Assembly (NCBI RefSeq): GCF_026262505.1
Contig: NC_067203.1
Coordinates: 24,595,411-24,659,410, forward strand
Direction: 5' to 3'
Source of the DNA: Trichomonas vaginalis G3
Lineage: Eukaryota; Parabasalia; Trichomonadida; Trichomonadidae
Length of the DNA: 64,000 nucleotides
Shown here: positions 1 to 10,190 of the stretch, piece by piece
Layout of the letters: the number at the start of each line of letters is the position of its first letter
Position numbering within the stretch: position 1 is the stretch's first letter
Program-made: the position numbers and the translations under genes
The notes under the pieces: model-generated
The model's database searches: none
The model's input: only the letters and a program-made list of their open reading frames with translations
Told to the model about the DNA's origin: nothing

Positions 1-2
1 AC

Positions 3-518
3 ATATATAAATCTGGGGAGTTTAAGACATACGACAACTTTGTTTCATTAGTTGCTGAATGTGTATGGCAGATAAGAGATAAAGATAAAAGATGTAAAAT
101 ATGGAATGGACAAATAAAACCAACAACTTTTGAGTTAAAGAAAACCATTGACGCCTTAGTTGTTCTAGCAGGTCAAATTTCAATGTATAACGCAAAAATG
201 AATCCGCAATGTTCAAAATGTAAAGCAGCAATGAGGAAATATAACTACTCCGTCAAAGAGATAGAACGTATGAGAAACGACTATGCTGACTTAAAGAAAG
301 AAGTAGAGAAACCAGCAGAAGATAAAATGGACATGTTAGCATTTCTGAACAAAAACTATCCAACAGCTGACGATTTCCTTCTATCTGACGTCAAGAAGAA
401 GTATAAAGAAACTTTCGACATTGTTAAAACTTTTGACATACTGACAGAAGAAATAGAAGCTACGAAATTGTTTAGAATTTCAAATATACATCGTACAATT
501 CATGTAAAACGCTTATAA
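3..518 (+). CDS. Maverick accessory protein, C-terminal part (cut by window edge)
   Basis: The frame is open from the first bases of the window, so the start codon lies outside. The visible part is about 171 residues, with a CSKCK cysteine pair followed by a charged, helical C-terminus. It is clearly homologous to the gene at 47015-47954 in element B (shared KTIDALVVLAGQISMYNAK and CSKCKAAMRKYNYS). This copy lacks the in-frame stop and frameshift of that paralogue. Function unknown. In both elements it sits upstream of the KilA-N/T5orf172 gene in the same orientation, so the accessory gene order is conserved. Confidence 0.7.
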   Translation: MYKSGEFKTYDNFVSLVAECVWQIRDKDKRCKIWNGQIKPTTFELKKTIDALVVLAGQISMYNAKMNPQCSKCKAAMRKYNYSVKEIERMRNDYADLKKEVEKPAEDKMDMLAFLNKNYPTADDFLLSDVKKKYKETFDIVKTFDILTEEIEATKLFRISNIHRTIHVKRL

Positions 519-529
519 AATAACTGGGG

Positions 530-600
530 TGAAAAATTAGGTGAGAAAGGAGGTGAAATCTCACCTCTTCACCTAAAATATATTTTTATTGAATTCAGCA
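530..600. repeat. Inverted GGTGA/TCACC repeat with AT-rich promoter-like motif
   Basis: The sequence around 540-575 reads AGGTGA...GGAGGTGA followed by TCTCACCT...TCACCT, an interrupted inverted repeat. It is followed by AAAATATATTTTT. The same combination recurs at 2.5 kb and at 46.5-48.9 kb in element B. Role unknown; a protein-binding site or promoter is possible. Confidence 0.5.
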
Positions 601-674
601 ACAAAAATAATGAATTTCATTAGTTAGAAAAATAAAGTTAGTTTTATTTTTTTATTTTGTATGTAAAGACAGTA

Positions 675-1286
675 ATGACAAACATTGAGTTTGAAACAGT
701 TAGAAAGATAGACAATGACACCAAAGTGGTTAGAATAGGTGATTTAAACGTAAGATACTCAAAGAAATACAACAAATATTCTTTGTCAGACATTATATCT
801 CCATCTGGAAAGAAAACAAACGACTGGGTTAGAAATGCTTCAACTCAGAAAATTTTGACAAGAAATCCTGAGCTTATGATATCGGTAAGATTATATGGAA
901 CTACAGCATATCTCATTGACAAAAGTCTTATACCAATAGTTTTGTTATGGTTAGACCCAGTTGTTGGATATAACTTCATAACTTATGGTTCATTCGATAC
1001 GGAACGTTGCAGTGAAGGCTTACTTTACATCGTTCAGAAACCGAAGGACTTCAATACAAAGAGATATAAGATAGGAAGAACATATAATATAACTCAAAGA
1101 TATGACAGTACAGTCAATAGAGTCAAGGTTGTGTTCGTTAATGATATGAGAGCTGCAGAAACAGAACTACTTGAAAAGTTTGAGAAAAGGTATGGTGCTC
1201 CCATGAAAGGTAAAGAAACGTTTGAAGTAGATGAGATAGATAAAGCTATAAAATTATTTGACGAAGTTGCTGAAAAATACATGTAA
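675..1286 (+). CDS. KilA-N-like plus T5orf172/GIY-YIG-like accessory protein
   Basis: About 203 residues. The first ATG at 657 lies inside the leader shared with other accessory genes, and the ATG at 675 matches the start of the paralogue at 45806. Residues about 20-110 resemble a KilA-N DNA-binding domain (SLSDIISPSGKK, then a tryptophan-rich helix around LLWLDP). The C-terminal half has the LLYIVQ...YKIGRT...R.YDS pattern of T5orf172/GIY-YIG-related domains, which are common in large DNA viruses. The copy at 45195-45806 is nearly identical. It is probably a DNA-binding or nicking accessory protein. The domain names are inferred from motif similarity. Confidence 0.65.
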   Translation: MTNIEFETVRKIDNDTKVVRIGDLNVRYSKKYNKYSLSDIISPSGKKTNDWVRNASTQKILTRNPELMISVRLYGTTAYLIDKSLIPIVLLWLDPVVGYNFITYGSFDTERCSEGLLYIVQKPKDFNTKRYKIGRTYNITQRYDSTVNRVKVVFVNDMRAAETELLEKFEKRYGAPMKGKETFEVDEIDKAIKLFDEVAEKYM

Positions 1287-1372
1287 AGCGTTTATTTTTG
1301 GTCTTTTGTGAAAGTCAGAAAATAAAGTTAGTTTTTTATAAAATATTTTTTATCCGGAATATAAAGACAGAT

Positions 1373-1492
1373 ATGTCAACAACAGAGAACACAACAACTG
1401 CTATCGTTCATGAAGCCATTAATGAAGAATATGAATACATACAGTATAACAAACAATTGAGACTCATTCGTTCAGTCAAAGATGACGTGTGA
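1373..1492 (+). pseudogene. 5' fragment of KilA-N accessory gene
   Basis: The ATG at 1373 opens a frame matching the first about 38 residues of the KilA-N gene at 44214-45107 (same STTENTTTAIVHEA start). It then stops at 1490-1492. The leader (AAAATATTTTTTATCC) is also conserved. The KilA-N core is missing, so this is a truncated copy. The break falls where an unrelated reading frame (1482-1709) begins, which suggests a recombination or deletion junction near 1485. Confidence 0.65.
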
Positions 1493-1709
1493 AAATGCTC
1501 TATTCTGCAAACCATCAGACATGAAAGACAAAAACTTTCAAATGAGTATTAAGGATAAATGTGATAAGAAACAGAGAAGAATAGATGGTAAACAAACATG
1601 GTGTTATGTTTTGAAAGAAGAAATGAAAGGATTATATAAACAGGTTGAACCAAACGATAATGAGGATTCATTTACTGACGATGAAATACCTGTAAATGAA
1701 GCTTTATAA
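1482..1709 (+). CDS. Hypothetical charged protein fused behind truncated KilA-N gene
   Basis: A 75-residue frame rich in lysine and acidic residues, ending with an acidic tail (NDNEDSFTDDE). It overlaps the end of the truncated KilA-N frame. It has no homologue elsewhere in the window and no recognised motif. It may be the 3' remnant of another accessory gene joined by deletion. Confidence 0.35.
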   Translation: MTCENALFCKPSDMKDKNFQMSIKDKCDKKQRRIDGKQTWCYVLKEEMKGLYKQVEPNDNEDSFTDDEIPVNEAL

Positions 1710-1731
1710 AGTATGATTTGAATTTATTTTT

Positions 1732-2530
1732 GCATTAATCCTGTGTTGTTGTCTAAATGTCATGTTGTCTCATTTTTTCAGAGAAGTTAATTAACCGAGT
1801 GACACATGGTGACGTAGTGACACCTTCAGTTATTCAAAAATAATTAATTATTGAATAACCTGAAACCATCTACCCTAAACATTATTTTTGCTGAATTCAG
1901 CAACAAAATGAACGAGGTCAGGATGTATGTAAATACCTTTGAATTCATTTATAACGCCCTTAGTAAGCTCATAAAATGCTTGTTTTGGGGTGGAGCCAAA
2001 AGTGGCTCGACCGTATTCTTTCAACCAAAACTCAAGAATTTCCTGCATGAATTTTGTATAAAAAAACAACCGTCTGAATTCCGGCGGTTGCTATATTCTT
2101 CACAAAATGCCTTATAATACTCTTCCCAGGACTTATTTTCCAACAACTTTCTAAAGTCTTTCCTAAACTGACTGACTGACGGCACAAAGTGGCTTAACGA
2201 AAACATTAATATATAAAATTCATGAGGGTAGAAATGAGGTTAGATCTAACCATCTACCCTAAACATTTATTTCCTGTGTTGTTGTCTAAATGTCATGTTG
2301 TCTCATTTTTTCAGAGAAGTTAAATAACCTGGTGACATGGTGACATAGTGACACCTTCAGTTCTTCAAAAATAATTCATAAGTGCCTTCCTCCTGTGTTG
2401 TTGTCTAAATGTCATGTTGTCTCATTTTTTCAGAGAAGTTAATTAACCGAGTGACACATGGTGACATAGTGACACCTTCAGTTATTCAAAAATAATTAAT
2501 TATTGAATAACCTGAAACCATTAACGATAA
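1732..2530. repeat. Three-copy accessory repeat with palindromes
   Basis: A roughly 110-bp unit starting CCTGTGTTGTTGTCTAAATG and continuing with GTGACA-rich sequence and CTTCAGTTATTCAAAAATAA occurs at about 1738-1860, 2272-2372 and 2390-2515. Related text is seen at 46.55 and 48.6 kb in element B. Between copies lies a palindrome-containing segment (GAGCCA-AAAG-TGGCTC near 1995, an imperfect CAACCG...CGGTTG near 2070, GGTTAGATCTAACC near 2240). No intact gene is visible here. Confidence 0.7.
1875..2206 (-). pseudogene. Remnant ORFs of a palindrome-bearing module
   Basis: Two overlapping minus-strand frames (1875-2069 and 2021-2206) contain LEFWLKEYGRA.FGSTPKQAF and CEEYSNRRNS. These match the 60-residue frame at 48782-48964 in element B (FWLKEYGGAKSGSTSKQAF, CEEYSNRRNSGG). 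They appear to be shuffled copies of a short coding module whose DNA contains the hairpins described above. Function unknown. Confidence 0.4.
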
Positions 2531-2575
2531 AATATATTTTTGGTCGTTTATGACAAATTTTTATTTTTATCATAA

Positions 2576-2740
2576 ATGGATACCCCACAAGCTCAAAATT
2601 TACCACGAATCATAACAAGGGAGGAAATGATAAAAATGATGCAAGAACATGTTAAAAATAACAAACCACTAAAATTGAGAAAATGTGGTTATGCAGTAAT
2701 GATGGAAAGAGAGATGTTGTCGAAGAAAAATAAAAATTAA
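2576..2740 (+). CDS. Small basic hypothetical protein (54 aa)
   Basis: The ATG at 2576 lies just behind a T-rich leader ending TTTTTATCATAAATG, like the leaders of the other core ORFs of element A. The product is basic (LKLRKCGY, SKKNKN) with an internal MMQEH. It converges with, and overlaps by a few bases, the gene at 2737-3033. No recognisable domain. Confidence 0.45.
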   Translation: MDTPQAQNLPRIITREEMIKMMQEHVKNNKPLKLRKCGYAVMMEREMLSKKNKN

Positions 2741-3033
2741 ATTTGGATTGAGTTTAAAAATTCATCTTTATTAAATTCATCTCTTCCAATCAATTTATTT
2801 ATTCTATTAAATTCTTTTATTTTTGCTTCACTCAGTTTAATGATTGAACGATAAGTTTCTAATTTTTCGATTATTTCTTTCCTCTCTTCATCGTTTTCAG
2901 TTCCATTAGTTTTATGGGCATCAACCCCACCGCATTGTGGCTTCTTTTTGTAATAGTATATTTTTGATTTAATTCTGTTTAGTTTCTTTTTATATTCATC
3001 GTCTGGACTCTTGGCTGCTTTGTTGTCACTCAT
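2737..3033 (-). CDS. Hypothetical coiled-coil protein (98 aa), element A
   Basis: Highly charged, lysine/glutamate-rich protein with predicted helical segments (ERKEIIEKLETYRSIIKLSE). The start follows the element-A leader motif (TTTTTTATTTCGTAAGAAATG). It lies downstream of the integrase gene on the same strand. Function not recognised. Confidence 0.55.
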   Translation of the reverse strand: MSDNKAAKSPDDEYKKKLNRIKSKIYYYKKKPQCGGVDAHKTNGTENDEERKEIIEKLETYRSIIKLSEAKIKEFNRINKLIGRDEFNKDEFLNSIQI

Positions 3034-3120
3034 TTCTTACGAAATAAAAAAAATTAAATATTATTTAAATATAATGGGGTAATAAAATAAATCGGAATTT
3101 CTATTAATTTATTGTCAACT

Positions 3121-4043
3121 TCAAACTAATGCATTGCCGTTAATATATCTAACAAATTCAGCTATTGTGTCAAATCTTCGTCTTCTTTTTGTCATTGATT
3201 TATCAGTTTTTCCATAATCGAGATGAATCAAAACTTTATCCCCTTGTTTAAAATTCATGAGCCCCGAATTAATTTGTTCACGTTTAACATCATTCAACCT
3301 TTCCATTTGCTTTCTAATATATTCCCATTCTTTTGAAATATCATTTTTCATTTCCACTGGTTTCATGTTTATTGTTCTATGCCATGTATTATTATAATAA
3401 TATACTAACTGTTGTATGATGGAGTCATGATTTCCATCCCAGTATATCTGACCGTTAACCCTAACGCATCTCTAAGAGTTCTCATTACCGCATCAACTAT
3501 TTTATTATGAAACGTATATGGAGAGGATGAAAAGAAAAAATTAATTTGTGGGAAATAATGAGTCATAGCCGCCTGAAATCCTTTATCACCATCACCCCTG
3601 ATATTATCTACTCTTTCATGATCTAGTAAGTATTGAATAGCTCTTCTTGTTTCCTGTTCTGTTTTCCCTTTCACCGGAATGCAATATAAATATCTAGTGT
3701 TAATGTTAATGGCAAATAAATAAGTAACTTTTCCTTTTGAATATTCCAGATGATCGATTTCGTATGAATATGGATATGGAGCAAATGAAGGGCGACTAAA
3801 TTTTTCCTTTAACGGTTGAATTTTCGGGTCAATTGGTTTATTTAATATCTTGAAACCCTTTTTAAAATCTTTTTGCTTCTTTAATGTTTGAAATGGATAT
3901 AATAAAGTGAATGATGAAGGATTAACTGAAGGAGGAGGCGGTACTGTCGTTGGAGGTTTTGGTGTTGCAAGTGGTTTAATTTTATCTGCTTTGATTTTGG
4001 ATTTCATTCCCCCCTTCATTAATTCTGGATGTATTCTATTCAT
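3121..4043 (-). pseudogene. Maverick rve-family integrase, frameshifted
   Basis: The N-terminal part (3405-4043) has a proline-rich linker and an rve core: YEIDHLEYS (first Asp), IRGDGDKGF (second Asp) and HNKIVDAVMRTLRD (third catalytic region). The frame is lost at about 3405-3415. The next frame continues with the expected QQLVYYYNNTWHR helix and then a chromo/SH3-like C-terminus (FKQGDKVLIHL) ending at 3121. One single-base indel therefore breaks an otherwise complete integrase. The third catalytic acid appears as Asp, not the usual Glu. The integrase would insert linear element DNA into host DNA. Confidence 0.8.
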
Positions 4044-4594
4044 GTTTTAAATATGCTGTATATAAAGGTTTGATATACTTTCCCGCTTCGAGTTTATGTT
4101 GAAGGATGAATTCCAAAAGTTGATCTTCATTTAAAAGTTGGGCTGAATATGGTTTAACTAATGAATCATAAATTAAAGCTTGTGCATCATTTATGGTCTG
4201 AAGGACCTGGGTGTTTTGTTCCCTTAGCGGTTGAACATTTGCTACTTTAGACCTCGGCTTTGGTTTTTGTGGCTCAGGATTATATAAATTATATAATTCA
4301 TCAATATCTTCTTCTGTTAATACTTTATTTTTGAAATCTTTCAACTGTTTAAGTTGTGATTTAGTTTTTCCCTTTGTATATTCATTATTTTTAATTTTGT
4401 CTTTAATTTCAGAAATTATTTTATTATGATATTTCAAAATTTCATTTTTATAATATGGATAATAATATTCCATATCATCACCCGTTATATATTATTATAT
4501 ATTTTTGGAGATATGATTTTAATTCATAATAACTAAGAAAATTTTGATTAAGTACTAAATCATCAATTAAAATTTTTAAATCTGTGTTATCCAT
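4036..4594 (-). pseudogene. Hypothetical element-A protein with probable frameshifted start
   Basis: A 145-residue charged frame (4036-4473) with a tyrosine-rich N-terminus overlaps the integrase start. A second short frame (4478-4594, 38 residues, MDNTDLKILI...) starts right behind the element-A leader motif and ends five bases before the first ATG of the longer frame. The promoter-like position suggests that translation originally began at 4594 and that a frameshift near 4480 separates the parts. Function unknown. Confidence 0.45.
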
Positions 4595-4720
4595 TTATAT
4601 AAAAATAAAATAAGTGTTTTAAGGGTGCCCACCTCTTTGAATCATAGTATCAAAACCATCATTAACGGTTCCTTTTGTCTCTTCTGTGGCATTTCATTAA
4701 AAATAAAATTTTAAATTGTA
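4595..4720 (-). other. Short intergenic segment with micro-ORF remnant
   Basis: This holds a leader-like T-rich motif and a short frame ending ..VNDGFDTMIQRGGHP at 4619 with no clean start. It may be the remnant of a tiny gene between polymerase and the next ORF. Nothing else is recognised. Confidence 0.3.
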
Positions 4721-7700
4721 TTAAATAAATGGCATACAACATCCATTTTCACAACATACAGCCTTAGTGTGTGCTCCTGTTAATGCAGTCTTACCGATTG
4801 TTAGGCGAGTCATTGACCCGTTTTTAAGTTGTAAATTAATATTTTGACCATCAAATATCACTTTATCATTTATTATATCCAAATATTTTTTAGGTGTTAA
4901 TTGCTTATTTTGTCTTAAACTAACACCCTTCATTTTTGTGTAATCTTTTTAAAATCACCCCATCAATTGAACCGTTGAATGATGTATAACACTTAGGACA
5001 TAAAGCAACCATGTTATCACCTTGTTTCTCAATTGCTAAACCCAATAACTTCTTCTCATGTGCTTTTTCTTCAGCTTTATTCTTTAATTTAGGTTTAAAT
5101 TTCTCATCAAAACAGAAGAAATCAAAAGGTGCGAATTTGAAAATGTTTTTATCATAAAATTGTTTATCGGTAACAATTGCTTGAAATGCTTGAGTGTTAG
5201 GAAGACTTGGATCGCCAGCAATAGCCCAATAAGATGAATCAGTATCACCTTCAATGAAATGAAAACAATTAACATCCATGCATTTATACATAAAATCATA
5301 AATGAAAACTAAATACCAGTATTTAGCATTATCTAAAGTGAAGAATGCCTCTTGTAAACATGTATCACATCTATAAAATCTATCTTTAAGCATCACTTGA
5401 TATGTATCTTCACCTATTCTCTTATGTTTTTTATTTTTATTTGACATTTACATGACACACGCAACGCGTGCCTTCTGTGCATTCATTATTTTAGTCTTTG
5501 CGTAATTTTGTGTATTCATTGCATCGTAACCATATGATCCATTAAGCGAAATCTTGCAAAATAAACTTTTTCCTTTATTTCCTTCTAATTCAGCCTTTTG
5601 TCTTTCGTTCATAAATTTGTTCGCAAATTCATTAAAACAGGTGTTTTTCGTAAATGTTAAAATTGATTGAATATCATCGATGATAAAATGAAATCTGTCG
5701 ATTAGATACCAAAGATAATAAGAAGAAAATGGTTGATATTGGTTGTGTGTTGATGCTAACTGAGTTAATTTTCTCTGTTTCTGGTCAACTGGTAGATTGT
5801 TTGATTTCATGTAATTATACATAAAACTGCCAATTGTTTTTTCATCTGTGATAATATCTAAGTTTCTTATTATCGGTAAAAAGTTTATGTAATCATTAAT
5901 GTATTTTTCATCAATGTGACCCTTTACTTCAGCCACGATATAAAGTATTTTTCTTCTTAATTATTCCAATGCTTTTGCTTTCTTTGTTGCTGTATCACAA
6001 ATGATAACACCATTCAATCTTCCCGGCATATACATTTTATGGTCAGTATATTGAATGAAATCATGAGGATTAGATGAAAATGATGAAGGATATAATGAAT
6101 TAAAGTCAACACCAACGAAATGAGTCATGATGTTGGTGGTGTCCTCATTTGATACAGTTTTAGTTTCTGGATTATATGAAAGTTTATTAATGTGCGTGAT
6201 TCCTTTAAGATTTACTCTATGTTGAACATTTGATAAACCACCAGTAATTCCATTACGGAGAATGTGATAAGCTTCAACTGAATCTAATGTCATTGGTAAA
6301 TTATTTTTTAACGCATAATTTCTTAAATTGATTCTTAAACGTTGAACATCTTCATCTTTATTTGATTTCACGACATTGCAATAACAACACATTAACTGAC
6401 AATTTTCTTTAGTATGTGGTTTTTCATTATCGATTCTATCCAATGTTGGTTTATTTGCATATGTAAACGCTTTACCACACATTTTGCATTTAGATGAAAG
6501 GATTAAATCGTGATAGTATTGAAAATCATCCATTGAAACATTATTTTTAGTATCCCTTTCTGCTTTTTCATCTTGTTTCTTATATGATTCAATTTTATAT
6601 TTCCAATACTTTTTCGTTAATTCAAAACTTGATTCTATCTCTTCCTCAGGATATTTTCATTAGGATTAAAGTCTTTATATGCTAAAGCGTAACGAATCAT
6701 TGAAGCATTCGATGATAAAGAAAGATTATGAAGCATATCAATTTTATAAACAAATGTTTCTTCAATAATTTTATCGATTGGGTCAATCATAATTTCAACA
6801 TCTTTATTGCAATAATGAATAAAATATTCTAATCTATTCTTAAAATTTTTAGCATCATTGAGATATATTTGATAATCACTATCTGATATAGTTTCTTGAG
6901 TTAATGCTGAATAAAATGAATCTTTCGTGAATGGTTCCTCTTTATATAATTCTTCTTCGTAATTTTCCCATGTGATAAATTGATAAGGGAAAAAGGATTT
7001 AACACGTGATTTATTGTTTCCGAAATCTTGAGTGAATTGGTCTAATGTCCCACCCGCTATATAATTTCTGATGTCAATAAATCTCAATTCATATGGAACG
7101 TTTGTTTTCTTTACAATGATTTGCTTAAATTGTGAAGATGAACCCAGCATTGATTTTATTTTCCATTTTGCAGTGTTTAAATCACGAAGAATTAAATTTA
7201 AATCAAACTTTCCCGAATTAAAACCTATGATATTCACTTTATTGAATTCCTCATCTAGAAGTTCTTTAAATGCTTCCTTCTGTTTTTCATTTAATGTATG
7301 GGACAAAGTCCCCGCCGTTTGGTCTGAAAGACCTTCAGTACTCAAAGAGTCCGTTTGCGACTTCATTAATTCTTCATATTGTTCAATATTTGATTTAGCA
7401 ACTAATGAACAGGTTGAAAATAAAAACTCAATCCAATCAGAAATAAAAGAATCACTCGAAGTTAAGCAAAAATTCCTCGTATATGTTTTATCATTTAATT
7501 TAACCGTTGATGATACCATGAATGGTTTTAAGTAAGCGTTCAAAGTTGCACACTCAGAAAGTTGTAATTCTTCTTTAGTCTCTAATGTTTCAAAGTCAAA
7601 AGTAATATAATATCTTGTCGGTTTATAATATTTCTGCAAATTGTGAGCTAATAACCACTGATATATCTTCTGTTTCGTAATATGTGGTGCATATGGTTGC

Positions 7701-8228
7701 TGTGTCTTTTGCAATTGAACGTCTTGAATTAATCTTCCATTATTTTCTTTACATTTCTCACAATGCTTTAAAAATCTTCTTTGGTTTTTCCTTTCTGGAT
7801 CATCACGGATAGAATAAACTTCTTCTTTACAATATGGACAAACTCTATAGCCGGTGAGTGCTTCAACGTCTGTTATTCTGTCAGCGTGAAGTTTCCACAT
7901 GGACTCTGTGTTAATAAAATATTTATTGTTTCAAATTCTGGATCTATCATTATTGAATCCACTAATGGAAAGTCTACCTTATTTATGTCCACGTCTTCTG
8001 GTTGAGGATCACAATAATAGAAATCAATATTAACATTTAACATTCTCGCTAATCTCTCACTTTCTGATGAAATGTCAAACCCTTCATATGAATCTATTGC
8101 TTCATTTAAATAACTTCTACGAGTTTTAGGATTAACACCATCAGGAATGTTATAGAAGCGTTTAAATAACCTTCTACTTCTGCTCTAATTTGATTATCAT
8201 TCATTTTAGCTGTTCCGTTTTTGTTCAT
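4721..8228 (-). pseudogene. Maverick protein-primed-type DNA polymerase B, multiply broken
   Basis: One polymerase gene is spread over five frames. The start is the ATG at 8228, behind the element-A leader. Breaks: frameshift near 8162, frameshift near 7925, frameshift near 6655, in-frame TAA at 5961, in-frame TAA at 5448, frameshift near 4925. Domains in order: N-terminal Zn-like CPYC...CEKC; exonuclease motifs ITFDFETLE (Exo I), GFNSGKFDLNLIL (Exo II) and HYCNKDVEI (Exo III); an HNH-like module; palm motif A VDFNSLYPSSF; motif B KISLNGSYG; motif C EGDTDSSYW; and a C-terminal KKYLD segment. All catalytic motifs survive, so the inactivation is recent relative to divergence. It would replicate the element with a protein primer. 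Confidence 0.85.
6330..6500 (-). other. HNH/zinc-finger-like module inside polymerase A
   Basis: Between the exonuclease and palm motif A, the polymerase frame reads CKMCGKAF, then LDRIDNEKPHTKENC, then CCYCNVVKSNK. Paired CxxC knuckles around a DRIDN..H..N core resemble treble-clef HNH endonuclease domains of phages and large DNA viruses. Whether it cuts DNA, binds it or belongs to a degenerate homing endonuclease cannot be told from sequence. Confidence 0.65.
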
Positions 8229-8260
8229 TTATGTAAGAATAAAAAATTAAAATAAATAAA
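8229..8260 (-). promoter_or_regulatory. Element-A leader motif (polymerase gene)
   Basis: Read on the minus strand, the ATG is preceded by TTTTTTATTCTTACATAA. Nearly the same text precedes the genes starting at 9846, 9383 (TTTTATTTTGTATGAA) and 3033 (TTTTATTTCGTAAGAA). The fixed spacing to the ATG argues for a core promoter or start-site signal specific to this element. Confidence 0.55.
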
Positions 8261-8268
8261 AATAAAGT

Positions 8269-9383
8269 TTATTTTTTAAAGCCCATAAAATGAATTAAGA
8301 ACACATAAATTTTTATCATCTGCGCGACGTGACGAATACATTTTAATTTACTCAAGAATGCGTACCCTGATACATTAAATCTAATTCCTGTCTTATTTAA
8401 TTTCACAACTTTGAAAAGGAATGTATGAATAGCTATAAAATGATGAGAAGATGTTTTATGGGTTGCTTCCATTTTTTCTGAAATAAATGAATAAATATAA
8501 TGCTTATACGTTTTCATATCTTTTATATTCTTAATAACGAATGGTATAGACCTTTCCACTTCATCTTCCTTCGGTGCTGTTCTTTCATATGAAACATTAT
8601 TGGTATCTTCAATAATGAAACCACAATCACACAAAATTTTATAGGTTCCAATGGTTTCTTTTGATATTTTATCTAATAAATCAAAAACTTTATCAACACC
8701 TGTGCATTTATTTAAATAATAATTTGTGTAAATATCATGATCTTCTTTCTTAATCGTATTAGTTGCATATGTCACGTTTTTAAGAGCTTTTTTGAATTTC
8801 TCAGAATCGAGAGGGGTGAAAGTAAGATACAAGGGTATTTTTCATTATCAATAAATTGTAACTTATGTTTACGTATAAATTTAGTACCTTCTTCTGAAAG
8901 TGTTTCATCTATTTCGCCATCTAATAAATTTTGTGTTGATTCTGAGACATAATTTTTATATCTTTCTTCATGAGATTTCTGAACTGCTGATTCTGAAGCT
9001 GGGATATTCATTAAACCCTCTACTTCATTTTCATTATATTTTTCAACTTCTCTTAATTCCTTAATTTTTTCATCTATTTCATCTCTTATTTTTTCCAGTC
9101 TTTCAATTTCATCGTATTCATCATCTTTAATCCGTTCTTCATAATATTCAGGGAAAACATCAGGTTCTTTAGGTTTTTCTTCTTCAGATGTGGGATATAA
9201 GAAATTTATAACATCATCTTTATTCATTTTTCCATCATAATCTAAATTATTTAATAACTCGGCAAATTTTTGACAATTTCTTAAATAATATTTACTAACT
9301 TCATAACACATCTCATCTAATATATCCTTTATTTCCTCGTTTGTGAATCCTAATTTTTTAACGTTGTTAGTTTTGACGCTCAT
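8269..9383 (-). pseudogene. Hypothetical element-A protein, one frameshift
   Basis: Frames 8772-9392 and 8269-8832 overlap and look like one gene. The ATG at 9383 follows the leader motif. The first part is a glutamate/lysine-rich coiled coil (EIDEKIKELREVEKYNENE), and the second part starts LTFTPLDSEKFKKALKN in the other frame. A single indel near 8815-8830 separates them, leaving an inferred product of about 370 residues. The C-terminal half has scattered cysteines and histidines (CDCGF, HKTSSHHF). No family recognised. It lies upstream of the polymerase. Confidence 0.55.
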
Positions 9384-9465
9384 TTCATACAAAATAAAAA
9401 AATAAAATAATAAACATAACTAAGTTTTAATTTTTCGTAAGACATGAATTTTTAAAGTTTATTTT

Positions 9466-9846
9466 TCATTCATGAAAATAATTATTTCTAATTTCTTTTA
9501 CTCTCTCGTATATACTAGATTTAAAGAATTCAGAACATTTCCCATAATCTCCTAAATGTTTTCTTATCTTATTGGTTTTCCATTCATTATATGAAACTGT
9601 ATAAACTTTATCTTTATTTTTACATCTTTCATCACTTCCAATATATTTATATTTCAATTTTGATTTATTGGTTTCATATTCATTAACGTTTAATAATTCA
9701 CAGTCTTCCTTTTTAAATAAATGTTTTATGTATTCAGGATTAACAATTCTATAATATTGCTTCCCTTTAAATCTTTGAATATAAACAGGAACACCATCCT
9801 CTAAAATTCGATAATCTATTTTATCTGGTTTTACTTGTTGGGTCAT
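9466..9846 (-). CDS. Hypothetical element-A protein (126 aa)
   Basis: An intact frame with the element-A leader before its ATG. Rich in Lys, Tyr and Asn, with an N-terminal beta-like segment (YIQRFKGKQYYRIV) and a helical C-terminus. It is the outermost recognised gene at the right side of element A, followed by host DNA. No family recognised. Confidence 0.5.
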   Translation of the reverse strand: MTQQVKPDKIDYRILEDGVPVYIQRFKGKQYYRIVNPEYIKHLFKKEDCELLNVNEYETNKSKLKYKYIGSDERCKNKDKVYTVSYNEWKTNKIRKHLGDYGKCSEFFKSSIYERVKEIRNNYFHE

Positions 9847-10190
9847 TTATGTAAGAATAAAAAAAAATTATTTTAAAAATAACTTTAATTTTTTTAATGG
9901 TTTATAAATAAATATATTTTTATTTTTTATTTCATTATGTATGGGCTGAGTGTAAATGTCTTACAATTTTGAAAATTTTTTAAATCTTGATTTATTCAAA
10001 AACGTAAGAATAAAACCGTAAGAATCATATATTTTTTAATTAATATGTTAAAAAAAATGATACAAAATCGCTCGATATTGTATGAATTCTTACGTTTACA
10101 AAAAAAGTCACACAACCCATCCTATCCTACTACTTATAATTTTAAAATTCAAGCAATGAAAAAAGCAAATTAATAAAATAGATAAAACAT
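9847..10190. other. Junction between element A and host DNA
   Basis: AT-rich and gene-free. An 11-bp inverted repeat, AACGTAAGAAT (10001-10011) and ATTCTTACGTT (10086-10096), encloses 74 bp. It also contains part of the CGTAAGAAT text seen in element-A leaders. It may mark the element terminus, but no target duplication could be assigned. Confidence 0.35.

Larger units (their letters stand above)
1..10100. mobile_element. Maverick/Polinton-type element A (partial, decayed)
   Basis: This region carries Maverick-type genes: an rve integrase, a protein-primed-type DNA polymerase B, and KilA-N/T5orf172 accessory genes like those of the complete element at 33.6-58.3 kb. The left end lies outside the window. 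The right end is somewhere between the last element ORF (9846) and the host RING gene (10191), and I could not see a clean terminal repeat there. The block left of about 2.53 kb uses the intergenic repeats of element B. The block right of it uses a different promoter-like motif, so the two parts may be one mosaic element or two abutting ones. Confidence 0.7.

Noticed and set aside
7071-7535. 154-aa plus-strand ORF
   Set aside because: Antisense to the exonuclease region of polymerase A, whose motifs are clear on the minus strand.
1-10100. Bacterial or phage contamination
   Set aside because: Base composition, Maverick gene types and direct continuity with trichomonad-type host genes argue for a resident eukaryotic element.
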